This document shows positions 52,750 to 61,911 of a stretch of 64,000 nucleotides of DNA, piece after piece; within the stretch, counting starts at the first letter, position 1; each line of letters begins with the position of its first letter. The notes beneath the pieces were generated by a model that saw only the letters and a program-made list of their open reading frames with translations, did not search any database and had not been told where the DNA came from. The stretch lies in the NCBI GenBank assembly GCA_965229695.1, contig OZ245921.1:744001-808000 (forward strand), read 5' to 3'. The position numbers were made by a program, and so were the translations under genes. This DNA is from JANSYL01 sp965229695. GTDB taxonomy: Bacteria; Pseudomonadota; Alphaproteobacteria; Rhodobacterales; Rhodobacteraceae.

Positions 52750-53673
52750 ATGAGCCTCGCGCTCGCGCCAGCCACCCGCGATCTCCTGCAGACCTGGCTG
52801 TCGCACCTAGGCAGCCTGCGCAACGCCTCGGACGCGACGGTTGAAGCTTACGGCCTCGATCTGGGCGATTTCCTGACGTTTCAAACCGAATATCACGCCG
52901 ATGCCATGCCCCCGGCCCGGCTGCGCGCCCTAACGCTGCGCGACATGCGCGCCTGGATGGCCGCTCAGCGCACGCGCGGCGTTGGCTCGCGCTCACTCGC
53001 GCGGCGCCTTTCCGCTGTCAAAGCCTTCTATCGCTGGTGGTCAGACCGCGATGGTTTCGATGCGTCGGCCATCCTGTCGATGCGCGCGCCCAAACATGGC
53101 CGTCGCCTGCCCCGCCCCCTCGCCGAAGATCACGCCCGCAATGTGCTGGAAACCGTCGCCCAATTGGATGACCGCGATTGGGTCGCCGCGCGCGATACCG
53201 CAATTATCACCCTGCTTTACGGTTGCGGCCTGCGCCGGGGTGAGGCGCTGGCGCTGACCGCCCATATCCTGCCGCTTGGCGATACGCTGCGGATCAAGGG
53301 CAAAGGCGACAAGGAACGCGAGGTGCCGGTCCTGCCCGCCGCGCGCCAGGCCGTTGCCCGCTACGTCACGCTCTGCCCGCATGAACTTGCCCCCGACCTC
53401 CCGCTTTTTCGTGGCATCCGGGGGGCACCGCTGAACCCCAGGCAGGTCGCCCGCGTCATGGAACAGGCCCGGCTTCAGCTTGGCCTGCCCGCCAGCGCCA
53501 CGCCCCATGCGCTGCGGCACAGCTTTGCCACGCATCTCTTGAACGCGGGCGGCGATCTACGCGCGATCCAAGAGCTTCTTGGCCACGCCTCGCTGTCGAC
53601 CACGCAAGCCTACACCGCCGTCGACAGTGCCCGATTGATGGAAGTGTACAACGCCGCCCACCCCAAAGCCTAA
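52750..53673 (+). CDS. xerC: Tyrosine recombinase XerC
   Basis: 307 residues. Resolves chromosome dimers at dif with XerD. N-terminal SAM-like DNA-binding domain; catalytic residues visible: Arg in GCGLRRGEAL, Lys in KGKGDKEREV, His and Arg in HALRHSFATHL, His in LGHASLSTTQAYT and its nucleophile Tyr. Length and neighbour (DUF484) indicate the chromosomal XerC, not a phage integrase. Confidence 0.95.
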   Translation: MSLALAPATRDLLQTWLSHLGSLRNASDATVEAYGLDLGDFLTFQTEYHADAMPPARLRALTLRDMRAWMAAQRTRGVGSRSLARRLSAVKAFYRWWSDRDGFDASAILSMRAPKHGRRLPRPLAEDHARNVLETVAQLDDRDWVAARDTAIITLLYGCGLRRGEALALTAHILPLGDTLRIKGKGDKEREVPVLPAARQAVARYVTLCPHELAPDLPLFRGIRGAPLNPRQVARVMEQARLQLGLPASATPHALRHSFATHLLNAGGDLRAIQELLGHASLSTTQAYTAVDSARLMEVYNAAHPKA

Positions 53674-53680
53674 ACCTGGC

Positions 53681-54424
53681 TCAGGCGCAGCCCAGATAGT
53701 CGCTATAGGGGCGCTCGTTGTTATGGGTCGTGACGTTGTCGCTAAAGGTATAGGTCTGGCCCGGCTCCAACGGGGTCGAGGCGGCGGTGGCAAAAACCGG
53801 CCCCTGCATCTGCCCGTTCCACTGATTGGCGAAATGCAGGCCCGAGGCGATGATCCCCGACTCCTCATCGCTGATCGTATAGCCTGAGCTTACCTCGAAC
53901 CCTTCATCATAGGTTTCGCCGTTCAGATGCAACGCCTGCGCCAGGCGCTGATCATCATCGTTTTCATGCAGATAGTCGTCGTTATCCGAAATGAACATGA
54001 CCTGCGGCTGCGCATCATCGGCCACGGTCAGCGGATGCGGGCTGGCCCCTTCGGCGCGCCAGTTGCGCTCATCGGGCAGGCCGCCGACAAAATCGCTGGC
54101 CTGATAGATCAACAGCGCATTGATCGGGTTGCCGTTATGGGTGTCACCGGTCGGCCCGCCGCGCCCAGCCTCGGTCCCCGCACCCGCTTGGATGCAGGCC
54201 GTCTCGACAATATCCCGGAAGGACGAGCTTAGCTCGATCCCCGTCAGCATATTGGTGATGTCATTCGACAGATCCGACACCCCATCGGTCACCACAGCGG
54301 CGGTGGCCAGGCCCATACCAACAGCGGTCGCCGTCAGCGCCGTCCAATCAACCGTGATCGCGCCCGTTTCGTCTTTCAGAAACCGGGTAATGGCGGTGCG
54401 GGGGGTCAGGATCGTCAAGGTCAT
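53681..54424 (-). CDS. Flp-pilin-like N-terminus with large unknown domain, paralogue B
   Basis: 247 residues. Residues 20-46 (TGAITVDWTALTATAVGMGL) resemble Flp/TadE pilin-type membrane segments with a Thr-Val-Asp/Glu-Trp entry. The about 190-residue remainder is acidic and matches the upstream paralogue throughout, including an Asp-rich stretch FISDNDDYLHENDDDQ and ERPYSDYLGC at the end. Cys77 and Cys246 are shared with the paralogue and may pair. ATG at 54424 overlaps the paralogue stop by 4 nt. No known family recognised; likely membrane-anchored with the large domain outside. Confidence 0.8.
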   Translation of the reverse strand: MTLTILTPRTAITRFLKDETGAITVDWTALTATAVGMGLATAAVVTDGVSDLSNDITNMLTGIELSSSFRDIVETACIQAGAGTEAGRGGPTGDTHNGNPINALLIYQASDFVGGLPDERNWRAEGASPHPLTVADDAQPQVMFISDNDDYLHENDDDQRLAQALHLNGETYDEGFEVSSGYTISDEESGIIASGLHFANQWNGQMQGPVFATAASTPLEPGQTYTFSDNVTTHNNERPYSDYLGCA

Positions 54425-55119
54425 GCGCCACATCCTAGATATTCGTCATAGCTGCGTTCGTTGCGATGGGTCGTTTGGTTGCCATCGAATGTGTAAGATT
54501 CGCCCGGCTCCAGCGGGTTCGACGCGGCGGTGGCCAAAACCGGCCCCTGACGCGTGCCATGCCAGGGATCGCCGAAATGCAGTGACGACAGCATCATCCC
54601 GCTTTCAGAATCCGACAGCGTATAGGCCGAGCTGACATCAAAGCCCTCGCCATAGGTTTCGCCGTTAATCTCAACATCCTGGGCGATAAGCTGGCTGTTA
54701 TCGACCTCGTGCAGATCGTCGTCATCATCGGCCACGAACAAGACAATCGGGCGCGCATCGGGGCTTAGCTCCAGGGTAAAGGGTGCTTGACCCTCGGCGC
54801 GGGCGCGGGCCTCATCGGGCAGACCGCTGATGAAATCCGTCTCTTGGTAAATCAAGAGCGCATTCACCGGCATCCCATTATAGGTCATGCCATCGGAACC
54901 ATCGGGCACACCCGCCGCATGGCACACCTGACCAATCAAATCCCGGAACGAGCTTGAGATTTCCACATTCGTCAGGGTGTTGGCGATGTCGTTCGACAAA
55001 TCTTCGATCCCGCCGCTGACCACGGCCCCCACGGCAAGCCCCATCCCCACGACCGAGGCCGTCATGACAGTCCAATCAACGGTCACGGCACCTTCTTCAG
55101 AACGGATAAACTTACGCAT
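54421..55119 (-). CDS. Flp-pilin-like N-terminus with large unknown domain, paralogue A
   Basis: 232 residues. N-terminal RSEEGAVTVDWTVMTASVVG then a Gly/Val-rich hydrophobic helix (17-35). The domain after residue 55 parallels paralogue B: NALLIYQETDFISGLPDEAR, FVADDDDDLHEVDNSQ, ATAASNPLEPGESYTFDGNQ, ending ERSYDEYLGC. Cys66 and Cys230 are conserved. First gene of the pair; 200 nt of non-coding DNA separate it from the divergent pcs. No assembly (tad) genes nearby. Role unknown. Confidence 0.8.
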   Translation of the reverse strand: MRKFIRSEEGAVTVDWTVMTASVVGMGLAVGAVVSGGIEDLSNDIANTLTNVEISSSFRDLIGQVCHAAGVPDGSDGMTYNGMPVNALLIYQETDFISGLPDEARARAEGQAPFTLELSPDARPIVLFVADDDDDLHEVDNSQLIAQDVEINGETYGEGFDVSSAYTLSDSESGMMLSSLHFGDPWHGTRQGPVLATAASNPLEPGESYTFDGNQTTHRNERSYDEYLGCGA

Positions 55120-55318
55120 GGGACGACCCCAGATGGTTGATGATCTACAGATTTTCTCAATCCTTATTGTTTTCCGAAAAACCGTCGCAAAATTGAGGAA
55201 ATGATGAAAAAACCGGGGCGAATGGATGCGCAGGTCACGGTTCTGCCCAAAGCTTTAACGCGGGGCTAAGGTCTCAAAAACTTGCACTCTGCGCCGTTCC
55301 GGTGCATCTGTCGCCGCC

Positions 55319-56035
55319 ATGCGTTTGCGCCTAGCTGCTTTCTCCGTCCATCTGTTCACCGCCCTTGGGGCTGGGCTGGCCATGTTGGCCATGCTCGAGG
55401 CGATGGCGCAGGATTGGGCGATGATGGCGATTTGGCTGGCCATTGCCTTTGTCGTTGACGGGATCGATGGCCCCCTTGCGCGCAAATTCGATGTGCATTC
55501 AAACGCGCCCCAGATCGATGGCGTTTTGCTCGACCTGATCATCGACTTTCTGACCTATGTTTTCATCCCGGCCTACGCGCTATACGCCTCGGGCCTTTTG
55601 CCCGGCTGGACGGGCTGGTTCGTGGTACTGTTCATCCCCTATGCCAGCGCGATCTATTTCGCTGATACACGCATGAAAACAAAAGATTATTCCTTCCGCG
55701 GATTTCCCGGCTGCTGGAATATGGTGGTCTTGGCGCTGTTGGTGATCACGCCACCTTGGTGGGCGATCTTGGCCTTGGTCGTGGTCTTGGCCGTGGCGAT
55801 GTTTCTGCCGGTCAAATTCGTGCACCCGATCCGCACCGATCGTTGGCGGCCCCTGTCGCTGGGTATGGTCGCGGTTTGGACCATTGGCATCGGCTATGCC
55901 GCCTGGATTGATTTTGTCGACACGCCCTGGCTGACGGCCGTGATCGGCATCAGTTCCATCTACCTGCTGACCGCTGGCGCGTTTCAGCAGATGTTCCCGC
56001 GCGAAAGCGGCGCAGATTCGATCATCGAAGGTTAA
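55319..56035 (+). CDS. pcs: Phosphatidylcholine synthase
   Basis: 238 residues, about eight membrane helices. The CDP-alcohol phosphotransferase motif DGIDGPLARKFD, then GVLLDLIIDF, has all Asp ligands. The bacterial Pcs subgroup condenses CDP-diacylglycerol with choline directly to phosphatidylcholine; the length and the SNAPQIDG spacing fit Pcs. Choline-rich marine habitats suit this. Tail-to-tail 4-nt overlap with the short Flp-like gene. Confidence 0.9.
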   Translation: MRLRLAAFSVHLFTALGAGLAMLAMLEAMAQDWAMMAIWLAIAFVVDGIDGPLARKFDVHSNAPQIDGVLLDLIIDFLTYVFIPAYALYASGLLPGWTGWFVVLFIPYASAIYFADTRMKTKDYSFRGFPGCWNMVVLALLVITPPWWAILALVVVLAVAMFLPVKFVHPIRTDRWRPLSLGMVAVWTIGIGYAAWIDFVDTPWLTAVIGISSIYLLTAGAFQQMFPRESGADSIIEG

Positions 56036-56286
56036 GAGCCGGGATCTTCGGCTTCCGCCGCTGCCGCGGCCTGGGCCGCGCGTTCTTGGCGGAACTCTTC
56101 CCATTCTTCAAAGCTGGTGCGAATTTCGAAATTCGTCATGAAGTCCGACATCTCTTGCGCTAGGTTTTCAACGCCTTCCGACACCACGCCCATCACGGCC
56201 AGGCCAATGCCAACCATCGCGGCGGTCAGCACCACCCATTCGACGGTCGCAGCGCCACTTTCCGAGGTGATAAAGGTCCGTATCAT
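56032..56286 (-). CDS. Short Flp-pilin-like protein
   Basis: 84 residues. The first 45 (TSESGAATVEWVVLTAAMVG, then hydrophobic) resemble the two long paralogues nearby and Flp-type pilins; the tail is Glu/Arg/Ala-rich and helical (EEWEEFRQERAAQAAAAAEA). Unlike the long pair it has no extra domain. Separated from them by pcs. It may be a pilin-like membrane protein; no prepilin peptidase site is clear. Confidence 0.78.
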   Translation of the reverse strand: MIRTFITSESGAATVEWVVLTAAMVGIGLAVMGVVSEGVENLAQEMSDFMTNFEIRTSFEEWEEFRQERAAQAAAAAEAEDPGS

Positions 56287-56346
56287 GCAGCCATTCCCGG
56301 TGATCTCAGGCGCGGGATACGCTGCAATTGGTGCAAGATTATGGCG

Positions 56347-57147
56347 TTAAAGCTCGGACCGGTCGCGAATGACTTTGGCGAAACTGTCGAAAATCGGCTC
56401 CGCCCCGGCGATCAGGTGCCCGCTATTCAGCAAATCCTGCGCCTCGCGGATCGGTTCGACCAGCGCGCCGGCCTCTTTCGCGATCAGGATGCCAGCGGCG
56501 ATATCCCAAGCGTTCAGCCCGCGTTCCCAATACCCTTCGTAGCGCCCCGCCGCGACATAGGCCAAATCAAGCGACGCCGCCCCCCAACGCCGCACCCCGG
56601 CGCAGCGCGGCATCAAACGCGCCAATTCCTGCAAGGTCGCGGGCAGGTAATCGCGCCCGCCAAAGGGCACGCCGGTGGCAAAAACCGACTCGATCATCTG
56701 CTTGCGGCCCGACACCCGCAGCCGTTGACTGTCATTCAACCAGGCCCCGCCGCCCTTTTCGGCATAAAACATCTCGTCCTTCGCGGGGTCATAGACCACG
56801 GCCGAAACAATCTCGCCCTTATGCTCCAGAGCAATCGACACCGCCCAATGGGGCATGCCGTGCAAGAAATTCGTCGTGCCATCCAGCGGGTCAACAATCC
56901 AGCGCCGCGTCGGGTCTTTGCCCTCAAAAGACGTGCCTTCCTCACCCAAGAACCCGTAATTGGGCCGCGCGCCCATCAGTTCTTCCACCAGGATCTCTTC
57001 GGCCGCCTTATCCGCCCGGCTGACAAAATCGCCCGGTCCCTTGGCCGAAACCTGAAGGTTCTCGACCTCGCGAAAATCCTTGGTCAGCGACCGCCCCGCT
57101 TTGCGCGCGGCTTTGATCATGATGTTAAGGTTGGCCGAGCCCTGCAT
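56347..57147 (-). CDS. suhB: Inositol monophosphatase family protein
   Basis: 266 residues. Metal site: LGEEGTSFEGKD (Glu), WIVDPLDGTTNFLHG (Asp-x-Asp-Gly-Thr) and NAWDIAAGILIAKEAGA. Hydrolyses inositol-1-phosphate or a related phosphate; as SuhB-like it may also act in rRNA transcription. Sole gene on this strand before the Hint protein, which ends 78 nt upstream of its start. Confidence 0.93.
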   Translation of the reverse strand: MQGSANLNIMIKAARKAGRSLTKDFREVENLQVSAKGPGDFVSRADKAAEEILVEELMGARPNYGFLGEEGTSFEGKDPTRRWIVDPLDGTTNFLHGMPHWAVSIALEHKGEIVSAVVYDPAKDEMFYAEKGGGAWLNDSQRLRVSGRKQMIESVFATGVPFGGRDYLPATLQELARLMPRCAGVRRWGAASLDLAYVAAGRYEGYWERGLNAWDIAAGILIAKEAGALVEPIREAQDLLNSGHLIAGAEPIFDSFAKVIRDRSEL

Positions 57148-57225
57148 ACCGCATGTCCTTTGAGTTCAGGCGCCGCGTATAGACGGGGGTGGGCCAAGTG
57201 CCAAGGGGCCGATGATGCAAGTCCC

Positions 57226-59706
57226 CTATGCAGGCAGGGGCGCGCCCTCTCGGGCCCGAAGCAATATGCCCGCCCCTTTTGGCGGCGGTGCCAAAAGGGC
57301 GGCCTCCCGCACCTTCAGGCCGGGAACGGCGGATGGGCCAAAACTGCCCACCTGGGTGCTGAGATTGGGGAAAAGCTCCAAGATTTCCGCGCGCACCGGC
57401 GCCGACAGGCTGTCCATCCCCTGCTCACCAGGGTGGAAGCTTTCGCTCAGCGCGCCATTGGCGCGAATGATCTCGTGCTTGTCGAACAACAAATGGTGGT
57501 ATTCGACCTCACCGCCTTCGACGATCTGGACACTGCTGCCATTGACCAGCGCCTTGGCCGGGGCCAACACCTGCGGCTGACCGAACAGCAACTCCACCTG
57601 CCAGCCGCTCATCAGCATCCGATGCTGCGGCGATACCCATAGCGCGCGGTCATTGCCAACTGTGCCAATTTCGAACCGCACCGGCGCCATCGCGCCCCGC
57701 GCTGGCACGGTTTTCGATCCGATCCAGCGAATGGGCCGATACCCGCTCTGCGCCGTCCACACCAGCATCCCATCGGTCAGCGTTTCAATCGCGCGCGGCC
57801 CGCACAGGGTATCGATCAGCGTGCCGCGGGCAAAACACACGACCTTAAAGTTCAGGGTCTCGAAATTCTGCGCGTAGATATTGCCAAGCTGCGCGCCATC
57901 TTCCTCCCCCATGGTGATCTGATAGCTACCTTTCAGGCTGACCGGGCCTGTGCCCGGATCATAGGTGCCCGATAGGATCTGGTTGATCGTCGGCTGCCCC
58001 GGCCCGCCAAAGGCAATCGCAGGGCTGCCATCCTTGGGCGTGAATATCCCGCGCGACGCATCGCTCAAGCCCGACACATTGGTCGAAATCAGCTCTTCGG
58101 TGATGGTGATGACATCGGTCTGCCCACCGACCTCATCGGCGATGAAGCGTTCAACGCTTGTCACCGTGTCGGTGGTGCCATCACCCGCTTTCTGAACCGT
58201 GCCAGTGCCGGAATTGTCGACCGTCACCTCAATCGTTTCATCATCCAGCGTCGTGCTGCCGATGGCGGTATAGGTGTCGGTCTCGGTGCCACCATCGATG
58301 ACATCCGAGCCGGAACTGATGACAAACTGGTCGTCACCGCCATCCCCGTCGAGCGTGTCGTTCCCTTCACCGCCATCGATCACATCGGCGCCATCGCCGC
58401 CTGAAATGTCGTCATTGCCGCCTGGGACCACCTCGGGCGGGTTATCGAAATAGATGTCCGACACCACCAGGGTGCCGCCATTATTCACATAATCGATCTC
58501 GATCCGGCTGATCGGGCCGGGCATGGTGAACAAGACCGACCCGCTGGCCGATGTGTCGCTGGCGCTATCGGTGCCGACAAAGCGATCCACCCCAGCCACC
58601 GCATCGGTATCGCTGGCCGACACGTTGCTGCCCAAAGACACATTGTACGAGGTCGGCTGCCCACTGGCGTCATAGGCCCGCACCACCAGGGTTTCGAGGT
58701 TGTTTTCCAAGTCGTTGATGCGGAACGAAATATCTTCAACGGCCGTGGAAAAGGCCAATTGCATCGTCGAAGACACCTCAAGCGAGGCTTTGCTATAGGC
58801 ATTGGCCGAGCCGCTGCCAGCGTCAATCCCGGCGACGTAATGGGGGTAGCCGTCGAATTCGACCGCGTTGGTGGCGGTCGTATAGGTCACATCGACATTT
58901 CCGACCGTTTGCACGCCGGAATTGATCTCATCCCCAGTGTCGATTGACCCGCCATTGTCGGGATCGGGAATGTCATCCCAGGCGAAATGGACCCGCTCGC
59001 CACCGGACGAGCCCGTGGGCCCGGTCTGGCTGTCGCCAAAGATCGTGTCAGCCCCGCCATCACCGCTGATCGTGTCATTGCCGCCACCGCCGACAATCAC
59101 ATCATCGCCGGTCGTGATCAGATCGCCGCCACCATCGGTCAGACCATCGGCGTCGTCATATCCCAGCTCCATCAACTCGCCGGTGTCTTCCCCATCCACC
59201 ACCCCATCGGGGCTGGTGATGACATAGCCGCGCACGTGATCGACCAGCAGTTCCGCGCCGCTGTCTTTGATGATCTCGATCCGGATCGGCTGCCCATTCA
59301 GGCTGGCATCGGAATACCCGCTCGAACTGACGGTGAACAAATCCAGGCTGTCATCGGATGCTGTCGTGCCCGATGTCGTGCCGATCAGCGTCGAGCCTGC
59401 ATAGATGTTCAGGGTGAAATTGGCATTGCTGCTGCCATATTCATCCCCCAGCGCCATGTCGAACGTATAGGTCGCGTCGCTGTCATAGGTTTCCGGCGTG
59501 GTCTGGCTGATGCTGCCGCCATCGCTGTAAACCCAGGCGACGTTTTCGCCGGTAACGCTGCTTTCGTCGAAGTAATTCGGGTCGGCATCGTAGCTGCCGC
59601 CATAGCCAACCTTGGTCCAGCCTTGGACGTTGTTATCCCAATCGCCATCAGCCAGGTTCGATGCCTCGAAACTGCCATTGGTAATGGTTATGGGTCTCGT
59701 CGCCAT
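57226..59706 (-). CDS. Large secreted-type protein with RTX repeats and a C-terminal Hint domain
   Basis: 826 residues, very acidic. Residues 1-165 form a beta-rich domain (ITNGSFEASNLADGDW...). Ca2+-binding RTX nonapeptides lie at about 203-228 (GGGGNDTISGDGGADTIFGD) and 425-456 (GGDGADVIDGGEGNDTL). The Hint_2 domain starts at Cys624 (CFARGTLIDT) with VSPQHRMLM and a late YHHLLFDKHEII. No N-terminal signal peptide, so type I secretion is likely. The Hint domain may self-cleave. Common Rhodobacteraceae family, function unknown. ATG is the first in frame. Confidence 0.9.
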   Translation of the reverse strand: MATRPITITNGSFEASNLADGDWDNNVQGWTKVGYGGSYDADPNYFDESSVTGENVAWVYSDGGSISQTTPETYDSDATYTFDMALGDEYGSSNANFTLNIYAGSTLIGTTSGTTASDDSLDLFTVSSSGYSDASLNGQPIRIEIIKDSGAELLVDHVRGYVITSPDGVVDGEDTGELMELGYDDADGLTDGGGDLITTGDDVIVGGGGNDTISGDGGADTIFGDSQTGPTGSSGGERVHFAWDDIPDPDNGGSIDTGDEINSGVQTVGNVDVTYTTATNAVEFDGYPHYVAGIDAGSGSANAYSKASLEVSSTMQLAFSTAVEDISFRINDLENNLETLVVRAYDASGQPTSYNVSLGSNVSASDTDAVAGVDRFVGTDSASDTSASGSVLFTMPGPISRIEIDYVNNGGTLVVSDIYFDNPPEVVPGGNDDISGGDGADVIDGGEGNDTLDGDGGDDQFVISSGSDVIDGGTETDTYTAIGSTTLDDETIEVTVDNSGTGTVQKAGDGTTDTVTSVERFIADEVGGQTDVITITEELISTNVSGLSDASRGIFTPKDGSPAIAFGGPGQPTINQILSGTYDPGTGPVSLKGSYQITMGEEDGAQLGNIYAQNFETLNFKVVCFARGTLIDTLCGPRAIETLTDGMLVWTAQSGYRPIRWIGSKTVPARGAMAPVRFEIGTVGNDRALWVSPQHRMLMSGWQVELLFGQPQVLAPAKALVNGSSVQIVEGGEVEYHHLLFDKHEIIRANGALSESFHPGEQGMDSLSAPVRAEILELFPNLSTQVGSFGPSAVPGLKVREAALLAPPPKGAGILLRAREGAPLPA

Positions 59707-59948
59707 GCGAACCCTGCCTACTCAATCCATGCTCTGGCGGCGTTTCGCCGTCCAATTCTACGTCTTGCCTAGGATTGTTTCTGCGCGCGAAACGGGGCAT
59801 TGCGCCGACCGGACTGGGCCGCGCGCGTGAAACCTTCGCGGCAATGCCAAGGCCAATGGCGGCGGAATTGCGGCAGGCAACGGCAAAAGGGCCGTCCCGT
59901 TTCAGAAATTTATGGCTTATTTACAAAGCGTTGAACGCCAATCGGCGC
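59707..59948. other. Gap between the Hint gene and metR
   Basis: 242 nt without a gene; it must hold the Hint-gene promoter. An inverted repeat TTGAACGCC/GGCGCTCAA (59931-59952, loop AATC, one G-U pair as RNA) covers the metR stop and could terminate metR. Confidence 0.45.
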
Positions 59949-60857
59949 TCAATCCCGGCGCTGCAATTTCAACGGCTCGGTCCGGCACAGTTTCAGCACA
60001 TGGGCCATGAAGGGCTTGGCCGTATCCTCGGCCCGCGACGCGCCAAACAACCGCCGCGTCAGCCCGGTTTCAGTCAGGGGCCGCGTCACAATCGCACTGC
60101 CTTTGCCCACATCCCGAACCACCCAATCCGGCAGCACCGACACCCCCCGCCCCGAAGCCACCAAAAGCAAGATCACCGCCGACAATTCGACCTGACGGAT
60201 CGATTTGGGCTCCACCCCCGCCGGGAACAAAAGCTGGCTAAACACATCCAAGCGCGAGCGTTCCACCGGATAGGTGATCAGCGCCTGATCCTCAAAATCC
60301 TTAGCCTCAATAAACGGCTTTTGCGCCAATGGGTGGTCGGCAGCGCAGACAAACACCGGCTCATAGTCAAACAGCGGGCTGAAATCGACGCCGGACAGGT
60401 CTTCCGGGTCGGACGAGACCACCAAATCCACATCTTCGCGCACCAGCGCGGGCAGCGCCTCGAACTGCAAACCGGGGCGGATATCGACATCCACATCCGG
60501 CCAGGCCTGGCGAAACGCCTCCAACACCGGCAGCAACCAATCGAAACAGGCATGGCATTCAATCGCGATATGCAACCGCCCAGATTTCCCCGCGCGCAGG
60601 CCGGAAAACTCCTCCTCCAGGGCCGCAACACGCGGCAGGATATCCTCGGCCAGCCGCAGCAATTTCATCCCCGCCGCCGACAGCCGCATCGGCTTGGACC
60701 GCCGCACAAACAGCTCCAGCCCCGCCTGATCTTCCAAGCCTTTGATCTGATGGCTCAACGCGCTTTGCGTGATGTGCAACCGATCCGCCGCACGGGCCAG
60801 GCCACCCTCCTCATGGATGGCTTTGATCGTCCGCAGATGGCGAAACTCGATATGCAT
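59949..60857 (-). CDS. metR: LysR-family regulator MetR
   Basis: 302 residues. HTH 1-60 (FRHLRTIKAIHEEGGLARAA, TQSALSHQIKGLED); effector domain beginning LHIAIECHACFDWLLPVLEA with FDYEPVFVCAADHPLA and ITYPVERSRLDVF, closely matching E. coli MetR segments I know. MetR activates methionine genes with homocysteine as co-effector. ATG at 60857 selected by homology. Divergent from its likely target metF. Confidence 0.94.
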   Translation of the reverse strand: MHIEFRHLRTIKAIHEEGGLARAADRLHITQSALSHQIKGLEDQAGLELFVRRSKPMRLSAAGMKLLRLAEDILPRVAALEEEFSGLRAGKSGRLHIAIECHACFDWLLPVLEAFRQAWPDVDVDIRPGLQFEALPALVREDVDLVVSSDPEDLSGVDFSPLFDYEPVFVCAADHPLAQKPFIEAKDFEDQALITYPVERSRLDVFSQLLFPAGVEPKSIRQVELSAVILLLVASGRGVSVLPDWVVRDVGKGSAIVTRPLTETGLTRRLFGASRAEDTAKPFMAHVLKLCRTEPLKLQRRD

Positions 60858-60864
60858 GTGCGCC

Positions 60865-60890
60865 TCATGATTATCATGAAAGTTATGAAT
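60865..60890. promoter_or_regulatory. Probable MetR operator between metR and metF
   Basis: TCATGAT-T-ATCATGA (60865-60879) is an inverted repeat 8 nt upstream of the metR start; a third half-site TTATGAA follows at 60883-60889. The TGA/TCA content fits LysR-type sites of MetR, although it is not the exact E. coli TGAA-N5-TTCA. Confidence 0.5.
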
Positions 60891-60950
60891 TTGCCGCAAG
60901 AACCACTCTATGCGACATCCCATAGCGACATTTCAAGGATCAGAATCGCC

Positions 60951-61817
60951 ATGCCCGCCCCCAACGTCTCCTTCGAGTTTTTCCCGCCCAAATCCTTGGA
61001 GGCCTCCTTCAAGCTGTGGGAAACCCTCGGCGTTCTGGCCCCGCTCAGCCCCGATTTCGTCTCGGTCACCTATGGCGCGGGCGGCACCACGCGCGCGCTC
61101 ACCCATGATGCGGTCAAGACCATCCACAAGCATTACGGCGTGCCCGTCGCAGCCCATCTGACCTGCGTCGACGCCACCCGCGAAGAAACCCTGTCCATTG
61201 CCCAAAGCTATGCCGAAGCTGGCGTGACCCAAATCGTCGCGCTCCGCGGCGACCCGCCCAAGGGCGCGGGCCGCTTCACCCCCCACCCCGACGGTTTCGC
61301 CACCTCGGTCGAGTTGATCGAGGCGCTGGCAAAAACCGCCAAGTTCGACATCCGCGTCGGCGCCTACCCCGATCCGCACCCCGAATCCGGCTCGCTGCAA
61401 GACTGCGTGGATTACCTCAAACGCAAGCTCGACGCCGGCGCGACCTCGGCCATTACCCAGTTCTTCTTCGAAGCTGACACCTTCTTCCGCTTCCGCGATG
61501 CCTGCGCCGCCGCGGGCATCACCGCCCCCATTATCCCCGGCATCCTGCCGATCAACAATTGGACCCGCGTGCGCAGCTTCGCGCAATCCTGTGGTGCCGC
61601 CGTGCCCGCACCCCTCGATGACGCCTTTACCAAGGCCATCCGCGACGGGCGCGAAGACCTGCTCGCCATCGCCCATTGCACCGAGCTTTGCACCAACCTG
61701 ATCGAAGGTGGCGTGGATCAGCTGCATTTCTACACGCTCAACACCCCCACGCTGACCCGCGATATCTGCGCCGCCCTCGGCGTGACCGCCCGCGCCGAAT
61801 TGGCCGAGGTCGCCTAA
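60951..61817 (+). CDS. metF: Methylenetetrahydrofolate reductase
   Basis: 288 residues, FAD-dependent TIM barrel. Reduces 5,10-CH2-THF to 5-CH3-THF for methionine synthesis. Motifs: VSFEFFPPKS, VSVTYGAGGTTR, AHLTCVDATREE, ALRGDPPKGAG and TQFFFEADTF. ATG at 60951 begins right before the family start; the longer open frame back to 59775 is on the wrong side of metR and is ignored. AAGGA lies upstream. Confidence 0.97.
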   Translation: MPAPNVSFEFFPPKSLEASFKLWETLGVLAPLSPDFVSVTYGAGGTTRALTHDAVKTIHKHYGVPVAAHLTCVDATREETLSIAQSYAEAGVTQIVALRGDPPKGAGRFTPHPDGFATSVELIEALAKTAKFDIRVGAYPDPHPESGSLQDCVDYLKRKLDAGATSAITQFFFEADTFFRFRDACAAAGITAPIIPGILPINNWTRVRSFAQSCGAAVPAPLDDAFTKAIRDGREDLLAIAHCTELCTNLIEGGVDQLHFYTLNTPTLTRDICAALGVTARAELAEVA

Positions 61818-61911
61818 GGCCAAGCGGTCTGACCCAACGTCACACCCCCAAACCCTTGCCTCCGCGCCCGCCCCGTGGCGAATTGCCCCAAGGTCAAGCG
61901 CGGAGGATGCC

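Noticed and set aside
52750..53673. Integrase of a mobile element
   Set aside because: Length and the DUF484 neighbour identify chromosomal XerC; no attachment repeats or cargo genes follow.
59775..60950. Long N-terminal extension of metF
   Set aside because: The frame is open only because it runs antisense through metR; metF homologues begin at 60951.
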